From Strix aluco (lineage: Eukaryota; Chordata; Aves; Strigiformes; Strigidae): a stretch of DNA of 64,000 bases. The notes beneath the pieces are model-generated. The model was not told the origin of the DNA. It did not search any database and was given only the letters and a program-made list of their open reading frames with translations. The position numbers were made by a program, and so were the translations under genes. Shown one piece after another: positions 28,001-38,389 of this stretch. The DNA is taken from NCBI RefSeq assembly GCF_031877795.1, contig NC_133940.1, positions 13,083,985 to 13,147,984 on the forward strand, written 5' to 3'. How positions within the stretch are numbered: position 1 is the first letter of the stretch; each line of letters begins with the position of its first letter.

Positions 28001-31000
28001 CTATTTTTCTATAACTTTGGGAAGCAAAGTGCTACTGCCATATGAAATTGAAGTCTTCTTGTTCTGTCTCTGATAAATGTCTCCTAGGGCGAGGTCTAAA
28101 ATTGGGCTCATTTTACTAGTGTTCCAAAACTGAAGATGCTTCCCAGTATTTTATAGACAGAATTTTTCTTCAAATTGCAATCTGGCTGTGTAAGGGCAAG
28201 TTATGAAAAGGGAAAACTGAATACAAAAAAGGCATTCTTCTTTCCAGGCTTTAGTGAACACTGAGCAGTACTAGATGGAGACAAGAAAAAGGATCAGCCG
28301 AACTATTGCAGCTACAATGCTTGCAGCCCCAAGGAGAAATGATTATGGAGTGTGCTGGTTCAACTGCACACAAGTTAAAAGGAAACCATGGTCATGTGCT
28401 GCAAGTGATGCTTGTAAAATCCTTATCAGCTGATGAGTATGATGCAAGGCATTGTATAGGTATTTCATACTTCAGGTATCTTGATAATAGCTACTTGCAA
28501 CATTTTTGTTTTGTTTATACAGGACACAGCTGGGAGCTGATACTACACTGCTGAGTAATACAGTATACTGCTGAAGCCATCATCAAAATTTCAGTCTAAA
28601 ATTTTGAGATAAAAGGACAAGTGCAAACTGAACTATCTTACAAGCCTTAAAGGTGAGACTATAGGCTCCCTCCCTCTAGTACATGTCTGTGTGCACATAT
28701 ACATACTTCAGCTATCAGATTGCTACATTTAACTATCATCGTGTCCACTGTAATACCAGTATGTTTACCTAGGTTTTACTTACATATGGCCAGGTTTTCA
28801 TAAGAGCTCAAATACTGTTTCATTACCTAATGAAATGGATAGGATTTTAAAATTTTTTTAACTAGTAACTGTGGTGACACTTTGAACTGACCTGTTCTGA
28901 AAATTTATCCCCACTTGGGAGTGCTTTGACACAAATTAAAATAGAACAGTTATTTGTACTTGATCTCACCATATCCCAGTGGGTCAGAGTTACCACGTCA
29001 ATATGTAGCAAGTCCTGTTTTTCTTTAAAAAACAGGAGGGGTGTTTATCAGGATAAGAGTCATTACATTCCTCCAGTTCTGGTACAACAGGAATTTGAGG
29101 TGGAGTGGTGTGTAGTCCAGAGTCCCCATGGGATTGTAACAAACACAGATACTGCCTGGGTCTATCCAGAGTAATATGTCTTTTATGTTGACAATGATCT
29201 GGCCAAACCAGGCCTTCTTAAGTCCAGTGTAGTTTAACAAAACCAAACTCCAGCTTTAGCAGTATTTTTGTATCCAGCATATAGGTCAAAGTGTGAATGT
29301 GCTGAGCACCTGAGACCTACTCCCAGTTCCCATTAAAATCAATAGATCAGATCTTTGAGTTCTCTCGTTCAGCCCTTGCTTGGGCAAAACCCTCAAATAC
29401 TGAGTCATGACACAACTTCATAGGCATCCCGTTAATCAGAACCTGTCTGGATTTGGCTAGTGTCAGTCGCTCCCCTTGTTTTAGGACAGTTCCTTAAACT
29501 TCTATACATCTGGGTAACATTACTACACATTGGTAACTTTAACAAAAGTTGAGAATCCTGTTTTGCAAGAACGATTCAAAAAGATTCATGGTCTTAGAGA
29601 ATAGCGTATATGACCTATATGACTGCATGAGAGCCTCTGAAGATACTGCTTTACCAGCTGATCTGAATCACTGACATTAAGGGAATTCTGGTAAATGTCA
29701 CCATACCTGCTAAATCTTTGAACTGTTAATTGGACATTGTTAACAAGGATACTGTTTGCAGCATGCAATCAGTGAAGGCTCATGAACGTAATAATAAGAG
29801 AGGGAACCTACCAGTTTAATTTTAATCACTGACATAGGCCATGGATCATTTCTTTGGTCTCTATTCAGTAGAGTGACTACTGAAATCTGCAAGAACCTTG
29901 CCTTCTGCTTCCTCCTGGATTTGCCCTTCAGTGTTGTGTACAATATTGCAGTGAGATTTTGAACCTGCAGAGGTCAAAGGTGTTACCATTTCAGTAATGT
30001 TACATATATTCTGAATAATGTTACATATATTCTGATTCTGGTTCTTTTAATAGAGGATATTCTATTTGAAATCTGTCAGGTTTGATTATGTAACCTTAAA
30101 GGGGTATAAATTATAAACCCTTGAAAATTACAAGCGCGTTAATCTAAGTCCAGCAAGATTAATTGCAGAACTAAGGACTATTCATTTTATTAAGGATAAT
30201 CGGGACCTATAGACCTCATTTTAGTCTGTTGCTAAAGTCATTAAAGAAGTACCACAGTTTTCTGTGACACAGTACAAGGTTAGTTTGAAAAGTGGCTGAG
30301 CAATATGCAGTCTGGCTTCTCTTTTGATAGATACGAGTGCAAGTGTATGTAATTGTCATGTGAGGATTCTACAGGAGAAATGTGAACTCTCTTCATTTTG
30401 TTGGAGATTGAATTCTACTTTCATTCTGTGGTCATTGTTTGCCTAGTATCAACATAATTCACAATAAAAATCTATGCATTTTGTCAGTGATTCTGAAATT
30501 ATCTGGCACTTTGCTATCAATTTTAATTGATTTGATCAGCTGATGAAAACAAAAGAAAATCTGTCCTAACCCAGATGGCTGAATGCATTTCTAAAAGCTT
30601 AATACATTTTTATTTATCATTAGTTATGATATTTTGAGTAAATTTGACTGAAGTTATACAGTCACTTCTAAGAATTACTCATCTCCACACAGATATGGAG
30701 ATATGTCATCCTATTTGCCATTTAATTGTGATTTCAATTTTAATTCATTGTTCTTAGTATTGACTATTTGGGAAGATTTCTAGCCACTAATAATGTTAAA
30801 GGTTAGCGTTGTTGATAATAGAATCAAAAATACCCCATATATCTAAGTTCATCTCACAGGTGTAACAGCTGATCCCAGCTAGTTCAACAAAGCTACACTT
30901 TTTGCCTCTGATTTGTTCTGTAAGATCTAAACTAACTCAAAATTTCCCTTCCATATGGTAAGTGGGTGTAGTAGAGCTGCATATTCTAGGAACCATCTTC

Positions 31001-32700
31001 AGATGTCAAGGTATTTTAATGAGTCATCTTGGTGTAAACTGCTTGAACTCTGCTTGCGAGTTCAGTGTCATTGCTGCTGAGTCATTCTGGCATTTCCAGC
31101 TTGTATGTTCCTTCTGGAATATAAAGGGCTGGGGAGCATGGGTAAGTTCGCTTGAGGTATGGGAGAAAAAGGCTGAGAAACTGTTAGGAATATCTGGGCT
31201 TTTGAAGAGAAATTATGACTTGCACTTGGTTGTTACTTGAACTAAATCCAAATGCATATTTAGGGAATATTTGGACAATATACAGTATGGCTATAATTTT
31301 TTCAACAGAAAGTGGAAATCTGTCTGCTCATACTGATCTTAAGACTTAAACACCCAAATTAAAGGCTTGCTCAAGGAAAAGCAACTGAAGGAGGAGTCTT
31401 GAAGAAAACCTTTGCTATGTTTCAGATGGACTCCTTTGTTTCCTCTGCAAATTATTTCTAAGTAAAGAAAATGTATTTTCAGGGAGTCAGATTTCAGTTA
31501 GTGTTCTGGAAGTCTAATTTTGCTCAATCAGCAAAAATGCCAGCAAAATGCTACAAAGATTCCTAGTTGCTGGGTTGAGTAAAGAAGTGAGAAAAGGTAA
31601 GCAGCCAGTCTCATTATTCCACTAACATAATTTGGAGTACATGGAGTTGTATATTTAAATAAACTGTTTCATATAAAAACTACTTAACTACTTCCAAGTA
31701 TGATAATTCTAGAATCATGGATTAGCAAAAATCTGAAATTTTAAGGAAATCACTTAGTGGAAGAAGCATTGTTCACTAGCAAGGCTCTTTACCTCAATTC
31801 TTGTCTCTTTTGTTTCATAGTGATACAACTCCTACACAGCAATGACAAATTAGCATACAGCTAACACCGCTGGATGTGATCCAATACACTAAAGGGCATG
31901 GCCTCACATGCCCTGACCCAAACTCAATCCTCCCCCAGCAGCCCTGTCACAGATGCACCTTTCCATTCCAAGTGTTTATCACTTTCAGTATATGATTTCT
32001 TCCCAGTCAGCTCCACATCATCTTTAGTAATTAATTGCAGATCTCTTGAGTCTCGTCAGGTCTCTTCCTGTTATTCAGTGCCTGATGAAGATTTAACCAT
32101 TCAGCCTTAAGACTCAGCTCATTCCAGGAAAATAGTCCAGGTTTCCTCCGTGCCCTGGCCTGGCTTCCCTCCCTGCAGCAGCATGCAGGCCTGGGTGTGC
32201 TCCACCCCTGCCAACAGTGACGGCAACCCTGGGGAGAAAAGGTGCATGGAGGAAAAGCACAGAGAGATCTAAAACGTATGTAAAATCAGGAGCACAGTGC
32301 ATATGCACTGACCTATTTTTACATCCACGGTCTTCCCGGCACAGTGTACGGTACCGACAACCATGTTCTCTGTGATAGCAAGTTGCACTTATGCTGTCGA
32401 GTGAGTGGCTAAGGTGTGCGATTCTCCACTCTGGGTATTGGCTAGGGTATGTAAGGCATCTTTATCCTTGTTTGCATTCACAAATTAACATACAGATCAC
32501 TTAAATACCATTAACCACTTGTAGCAAAGCATGTAGGACTTCTTGAACATTTTCACAACTCTGGAAGATGTTGAAGTACCCAAACTCATGGGGTTTTCGA
32601 CATAAAAATATTATTTCACGTAGCAGGAAGGCACTGCAGAGAGGCCTTGTACTTCTCCCCGAACAAGGTCAACGCTGCTTCACAACACTAATATTACCGT
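22072..32700. other. Intergenic desert upstream of NXT2
   Basis: I find no exon, RNA gene or clear mobile element in this stretch. A 20-base unit is duplicated in tandem at 29995-30035. From about 32100 the sequence becomes richer in G+C as it approaches the NXT2 CpG island. Distal regulatory elements may be present, but single-sequence reading cannot show them. Confidence 0.55.
29995..30035. repeat. Tandem duplication of a 20-base unit
   Basis: The unit TAATGTTACATATATTCTGA occurs twice, separated by one base. The two copies are identical, which suggests a recent slippage or template-switch event. Confidence 0.9.
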
Positions 32701-33197
32701 TACAAAAAAGCAGGAGGAGGATGACCGCATTAATTACAACCGAGTCAGAGCCACTGAAGTCCTGCGCTGCTGCAGGCTGTCCTGTGCTTGAGCTACTGCC
32801 AGAGCTTCACAACGACCACGCAGCTGTTGTTTCCGAAGCCGGAGGAAGAAGCGCCATCCTCCCGCCACCCTCTGTAGCCCGTTTCCAGCCGGACGGACGC
32901 CGCCGCCCCCCACTGCCCCAGAGCCGGCGGGCGCTGCCCGGCCCGCTGCATCGGTACAGACCGGCAGCTCTGGCCTCCCTGGGCTTGCCCAGGCACGGCT
33001 CGTGCCCGCAGAGTGACCTCCCGCCGCTCCGGCGGCTCTGCCCGTAGCCCCGAGCCGCCGCCGCCGCTGGCTGCGGCCCCTGTCCTGCCGCCGGCGGAAG
33101 GGTTTTGGCGGCGGACGCGCGCGGCGGAAGCGGCGGGTCCGAGCGCGCCGTCACATCCGGTGCCGTCCCGCCGCGCCGCGCCGCGCCTCGCCTGCCC

Positions 33198-33212
33198 ATG
33201 GCCGCCGCTGTG
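33198..33212 (+). CDS. NXT2: NXT2 coding exon 1 (MAAAV)
   Basis: Five codons followed by a strong donor, GTGAGT, at 33213. The junction is phase 0. This exon is too short to recognise except from its position in the CpG island and its in-frame join to exon 2. Confidence 0.88.
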
Positions 33213-36200
33213 GTGAGTCCGCGGGCGCGCCGGGCTGGACCGGGCCGCGCCCCTGAGCGCTGCGGTCGGGGCTGCGGTGCTGAGGCTGCGGGGCCGCCTG
33301 CGGGGAACCCGCGGCCTCGCCGAGAGGCGGCGCGGAGGAGGGACGCGCAGGTTCTCGGCCCCAGGGCCGCTGCGCTTCAGAGGATGGGCCTGAAAGCGCG
33401 GGGAGGGCTGCGGGGGTGGCGGGACGCGTCCCGGCTCCGGTGAGGGCTGGGAGCGGGGGGGAGGGAAGCGGAGCAGTGCAGGGCTGGGTGCGGGGCCCCA
33501 ACACAGCCTCCGGCTGCTCCCGGGGCAGCGCTGCTTTCCGCCCGTCTGCGGCCAGTTCCTCCCCCACCTTCGCTTCCAGCGTCCGCAGCATCCTGGAGCA
33601 GAGGGCTAAGGCCGGGCCGTGGTTTGTGCGGTGGGCCGCCCTGTCTTACAGAGACCGTCTGTAGAGGCCATGTAGATTGGCTGACTTCTTGGAACTGTTG
33701 TCAGAGTCTGCAAGCGGTGGTTTTTTGTTTGGTCAGTTGGGGGTTTTAAGCATGGCTTTCCTGTTAAATACTAAGAAGAAAGATTCTCGAGTGAGGTGGT
33801 TAGACGTTGGAACAGGAGCCCGAAGAAACTGAAATCTCCATTCTCAGAGGTGTTCAAAACACAACTGGAGATAGGACCCTGAGCAGTCAGATCTAACTTT
33901 GAAGTTAATCAAGCTTTGAAGTTGGCTCTGCTTTGAGCGGGGATTTAGAGCAGATGACCTCCAGAAGTTTCTTCCAACCTAAATTGTTCTCAGAATTTAA
34001 AAATATTTTTCAGGCTATGATTATAAAGAACTTGACTTACATGGCGAGTACCCTAACAGCTCATTTCAGTCTCCTGGTGTGTCTCTAATGCTCTCCCTCA
34101 CACCCATTCTCTGTTTGGCAGTTAAATGGCAACGTGTTTGGCTGCTGGTTAGAAAGTGTATGTGTCCAAGTGCGTGCTGATTGAGAGGTAACAGCCATCT
34201 ACCCTAAATAATGTAGCAGGCTGAATTACAATCACTCTTCCCTTAACGGGAGGTCTAATACTCTTTGTCGCCCAGTGCCAAAGAGTTTCTCTTGGCACTT
34301 GCTGGAATACAGCATCTTTAAGACTACTTTGTCATATTTGTCTGGAATTGGCCTGTGGGTTCAGAAATTGCTGGAGAAGATAGGAAGGTGAAGAGCAGGC
34401 TGGTGTCCTTACAGAGGGAGATCAAAAGAATAGTAGGTAGTAACATGAGAGTGTTTGGTTTGTGGAGTAGGCAGGGGTTATTAAAGACTCCCAAGGAAAT
34501 GTAAGTAGTTAAATTGTGAAGTACTGATTGAGTTGCAAATACTGCGAATATAATGCTGAAATAGAATAATGCTAAGTGGTGTTTTAAACAAAATATCGTA
34601 ACAAAACCAAATGCAGTTTTATAGATGTGTGGATGGGAAGTTCAGAATCACTGCTGCCCAGGATGTCACAGGTCAGGGTCTGTAAGAGATCAAGGGTCAA
34701 ACAGCGAAACAAGCTGAACAAATAACCAGCTGAGATCACAGTGCAGTGATGTGACAACAAAGGCTGTTACCTTTGGATGAATAAAAATAGAAAGGTGTAA
34801 GGAAGTTCGTGAGATGTGAGAAGTGTTTGGTTTTTACCTGTGCGTATAGCACTGGAGGGATTGATACTGGAATACATCCAGGGTGTGTGTGTTTTCTCTC
34901 ACTTTTATATCTATATATCCAATTATATAAATTATTATATTTTTATATATATATATAAAGGTGTTTTTAAAAATGAGACTATGGTGGCAGTGTGATGGGG
35001 TTCTTGCTAATTTTCGGAAATACATTGAATAAGTCTTGATCATTAACTTTATTACAGAACAGCCATCACAGCAACAAATATTTGTACTGAATATATGCAC
35101 ATTCAGACCACTTGCAGCCAACTGTAGCCCATTTTTCAATTTAAATATTTACAATTTAAATACAATAAATATATTGGCATTCAAAATTAATCCTAAAACT
35201 GTCACCTGGCTAAAAGCTGGTACCTTCTGCAGGTAGAAAAGGAATTGGGAATCAATTTCAACATTATTTGACATCATATTTCAGTGGGGATGGAAAAGAC
35301 CAACAGAAGTGACTTGCTGGAGAAGTTGCACAGATGACTAGGTTATATAAAATTGCCTAACTTTAAGTAATTTGGTATGATTTCTTCTCTCCAGGATTTC
35401 AAAACCTATGTGGATCAAGCTTGTAGAGCTGCAGATGAATTTGTCAACATTTATTATGAGACAATGGATAAAAGAAGAAGGGTATGTAGGTATTTTGACA
35501 GTAGTTAGAACTGGCTTGTGCATTTTTTTGCTTGTTTATCTAACTAACTTTACACCTGAAAGTACCTGAAAGTTGGTTACATGTGTTGTTTTGGCCAGGC
35601 TGAGATCTCTGTTCCTCTTAGACTGCCTTGTAGAGGATTTTATGTTACTGTGCAGCACTGTTGTAGAAGGGGCCTTTTCAGAAAGTGCCTTAGATTCCTT
35701 CATGATAATAGTTCAGTTCGTGTGCAGCTATGTTTTACAGGTAAAGGATTTGATCAGTAGGGGCAGATAAAACTTGCTTTATTTGTCTCTGAGATCAGGA
35801 TTTAGCTTGTTTTTTTCCAAACTTCTTTTATTAGCCGTTATCACTTCTGTTTCTGGGAGTCTTCAGGAGTGCCTGAGGATAAAGTGGAAACAGCTCTACC
35901 TGGCTCTGACAGTCTTCATGGACCACACTGATGTTTGCACCAAAAGAGAGCTGTGGAGACTGTTCTTTATAATGTATTATAATTTTAATTTAATAACTTT
36001 TAGATTATGTGAAAATATCAGCAGTTGCATGTTACTTCATAGTCACCTTGAGCATAAGTAGGTTAGGCAGAGATGTATCAACAGCTTGAAGGAGAGTTGG
36101 GCAGTTACTCTATTGTTACAGCTTATGAAACATTTGGGAGGTTCTGGTCTACAGCTGCAGATAACTGGCCTTTTAAAGTTTTCACTCTTCCTGCTCTTGT

Positions 36201-38149
36201 TCACTTTTTCCCTACCACCACCACCTGAAATTATACTTTGCTGACATAACGTGTGTTGCTCACACCCCCCTCCCCCGAAAAATCAGTGATAATTATTCTG
36301 GAAAAGTAGGACTAGTTAGCAACTAGTACAGTTCTGTCACTAGCTTTGTTAAAGGAATCTCATCAGCATTTAAATTTGGAGGCATATGAGTCACTATGCA
36401 ATTTTAAAGCAGAACATGTTTCAGTTCTAATTCTTGGTCAGAAGCACTAATTGTTTTGTATGTTGTCCATTGTATGTGTTTACACATTTTCCCCAAATAC
36501 GTGTTTTCACTCAGGCTTTAACAAGGCTTTATTTGGACAAAGCAACGTTAGTTTGGAATGGTAATGCAGTGTCTGGGCAAGAAGAACTGAGTAAATTTTT
36601 TGAAATGTTACCATCTAGTGAATTCCAGGTTAATATGTTGGACTGCCAGCCCGTTCACGGTAAGGTTGTATTACAATTTACTTATTTATTTTTCAGTCTT
36701 TTTATAACTGTTGAAAGTGAAGTGCAGTTATAATAGTGCTTAATATTTGCTTTGGAACAAGCTTAGAGAAAATACTGAGGGTTGGAATGTCAAGTTGTGC
36801 ATAAATAAAGCACAAAATAAGAGATGCAGCAACTCCACACTTTTTCTCCTGTCTGAGAAAATATTTTAAGGACTATTTGTTAAGATCATATTCAGATGTG
36901 ATGTCTTTTCATGTATTGAAAAAGTCTGGTTTACCAGGTTATGTTGTCCTTGACAATGTCTAAGAGTCAAGAGACCTCTACTGTAGCCTGATACTGACCT
37001 GCAGTATAATGGGGAACAGATCATTAACCTGTATGTACTTTGTTTGCTTTACATGTAGAATAGATGTTAAGTTCTTTAGATTTCTGATTAACAACTGCTA
37101 AAGAAAGCCTTACATGATTGAGAAATTAATGAATGACTTCTAATGGATATTTTGGGAATATAAGTAAGGAAAAAGCCTGTGGTCAAGCGCGTTTATTTTG
37201 CTTTGCTGTAAAAAAGATACACTTTTTTTCCCTGCTATTAGAGATTGTATGCAACTTGCTAAATATATATATTGTAGAATCATAGAACGGTTTGGGTTGG
37301 AAGGGACCTTAAAGATCACCTAGTTCCACCCCCCCTGCCATGGGCAGGGACACCTTCCACTAGACCAGGTTGCTCAAAGCCCCGTCCAACCTGGCCTTGA
37401 ACACTGCCAGGGAGGGGGCAGCCACAGCTTCTCTGGGCAACCTGTGCCAGTGTCTCACCGCCCTCACAGGAAAGAATTTTTTCCCTATATCTAATCTAAA
37501 TCTATCCTCTTTTAGTTTAAAACCATTACCCTGCATCCTATCCCTACACTCCCTGATCCAGAGTCCCTCCCCAGCTTTCCTGTATCCCCTTTAAGCACTG
37601 GAAGGCTGCTGTAACATCTCCCTGGAGCCTTCTCTTCTCCAGGCTGAACAACGCCAACTCTCTCATCCTGTCCTCATAAGGACACATACATATGTATGTA
37701 CATCTCAAATACAAAAACTCAGGTATTTGTTATAGTGCTTTAAAATGAACAACATGAGATGAGAATAGAAAAGCCATTAAAAAGCAGTGCTGGCGAGCCA
37801 AAACACCATTGTCTGTATAGAAATGATGCAGCAAAACTACTTTTCGTGAATGTGTAAGCAGTTGTTGCTATAACTAGTATAACCAGAACTGAATGAAACT
37901 TTTGTGTACATTTCCTACTTTACCTGTTAGTCTTTGAGTTGTTTTCTTTATACTTTTTGTCCTTGTGAAGAGCAAGCTACTCAAGGCCAGACGACAGTCC
38001 TCGTGGTGACAAGTGGGTCAGTAAAATTTGATGGCGACAAGCAGCGCTACTTCAATCAGAACTTCTTGCTGACAGCACAAGCCACACCTACCAACACAGT
38101 GTGGAAGATCGCCAGTGACTGCTTCCGCTTTCAGGACTGGGCCAGTTAG
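33198..38149 (+). CDS. NXT2: NTF2-related export protein 2, four coding exons, complete
   Basis: Joining 33198-33212, 35395-35481, 36515-36659 and 37971-38149 gives a 141-residue protein, against about 142 for the human short form. It is a single NTF2-like fold domain. Landmarks are [21 protein letters not shown] at 6-26, with the first residue at the exon 2 start, [17 protein letters not shown] at about 39-55, [12 protein letters not shown] at 71-82 and [13 protein letters not shown] at about 127-139. Members pair with the NXF1/TAP receptor and help bulk mRNA leave the nucleus through the pore; this role is family knowledge. All introns are GT-AG and every junction keeps frame. The start is the first ATG after the promoter, in good context (GCCC before ATG, G after). 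NXT2 is preferred over the paralogue NXT1 because KCNE5 and ACSL4 follow it as in other amniotes, and because NXT1 is usually intronless in its coding region. Confidence 0.96.
33444..33465 (+). other. Potential G-quadruplex in NXT2 intron 1
   Basis: Four runs of at least three G occur with loops of 1-3 bases (GGG CT GGG AGC GGGGGGG A GGG), about 230 bases after the end of coding exon 1 on the non-template strand. That position often favours R-loops at CpG-island promoters. Folding is not shown. Confidence 0.5.
33785..34000 (+). mobile_element. Old, diverged CR1 3' remnant in NXT2 intron 1
   Basis: The order of motifs follows the 3' end of an old CR1: GTGAGGTGGTTAGACGTTGGAACA, then AGAGGTGTTCAAAAC, GCTTTGAGCGGGGATTTAGAG, GATGACCTCCAGAAG and TTCCAACCTAAATTGTTCT. 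Divergence is much greater than in the other copies and there is a small internal duplication (TTTGAAGTT repeated at about 33898 and 33915). It predates the other CR1 insertions here. Confidence 0.75.
34905..34962. repeat. AT-rich low-complexity tract in NXT2 intron 1
   Basis: Alternating TA and ATT units, including a run of about nine AT dinucleotides near 34946-34960. Confidence 0.8.
35395..35481 (+). CDS. NXT2: NXT2 coding exon 2
   Basis: Twenty-nine codons, starting after the acceptor TCTCTCCAG and ending before the donor GTATGT. Phase 0 at both ends. It encodes the first helix of the NTF2-like fold, residues 6-34, ending MDKRRR. Confidence 0.97.
36515..36659 (+). CDS. NXT2: NXT2 coding exon 3
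   Basis: 145 bases after the acceptor CACTCAG, ending one base into the codon for E83 before the donor GTAAGG. It encodes residues 35-82, the beta-strand core, with [17 protein letters not shown] at its end. Confidence 0.97.
37276..37682 (-). mobile_element. CR1 3' fragment in NXT2 intron 3, antisense
   Basis: On the - strand this is the terminal part of a CR1 ORF2 plus 3' UTR. Read on the + strand it begins with the inverted tail (AGAATCATAGAACGG) and ends in the inverted LEKRR/ELG coding segment. It closely resembles 43808-44210 and, inverted, about 48790-49200. It lies about 290 bases before the last coding exon of NXT2 and does not disturb its splice signals. Confidence 0.93.
37971..38149 (+). 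CDS. NXT2: NXT2 coding exon 4 with stop
   Basis: Starts after the acceptor CTTGTGAAG and completes the split codon for E83. It encodes residues 84-141, the C-terminal strands of the NTF2-like domain, including [20 protein letters not shown], and ends FQDWAS followed by TAG at 38147-38149. Confidence 0.97.
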
Positions 38150-38361
38150 TGAGGTTTGGCTACGGGAAGTGACCTCTCTCAGTCGACAGGGTGAAGTTAG
38201 CTGTGCGGACAGCCGTTCTCCACGCACGCGAAACGCTCGCTCTTCGTGCTGCGACTGTCATTATGGAAGGGCTGCAGATGTTTCAGGGTTGATCCCAATG
38301 ACCGTGGGTTTAGTAGTAAACAGTCTTAAAATGTGAGAGGTTGCTTGTGATAGTTGAACCT

Positions 38362-38367
38362 AATAAA
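38362..38367 (+). terminator. NXT2 polyadenylation signal
   Basis: An AATAAA hexamer 213 bases after the stop codon, followed by a GT-rich stretch (GAGCTGTGTTGG) about 20 bases on. Cleavage is expected near 38385. Longer 3' UTR forms using later signals are possible. Confidence 0.75.
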
Positions 38368-38389
38368 ATGCTGGAGGCAGCGAGCTGTG

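Larger units (their letters stand above)
32760..33620. promoter_or_regulatory. CpG island spanning the NXT2 promoter and first exon
   Basis: G+C and CpG density rise sharply from about 32760 and fall after about 33620. The island covers the first coding exon of NXT2. ETS-type cores are visible: GCGGAAG at 33094-33100, CGGAAG at 33125-33130 and, on the opposite strand, CCGGATGT at 33153-33160. No TATA box is seen. This fits a housekeeping promoter with dispersed starts, probably between about 33100 and 33197. Factor binding is inferred from the motifs only. Confidence 0.8.

Noticed and set aside
32390-32440. tRNA-like element (GAGTGAGTGGCTAAGG resembling a serine tRNA D arm)
   Set aside because: No matching B box, anticodon stem or acceptor pairing could be found, so it is not an intact tRNA gene.
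1-32700. Search for exons of GUCY2F, the neighbour of NXT2 in human
   Set aside because: No frame resembles guanylate cyclase or kinase-homology domains, so the gene is either further away or absent here.
32568-33664. Long open frames on both strands in the NXT2 CpG island
   Set aside because: These are GC-driven, with Pro/Arg/Ala-rich translations and no domain. They overlap the promoter and first exon of NXT2.
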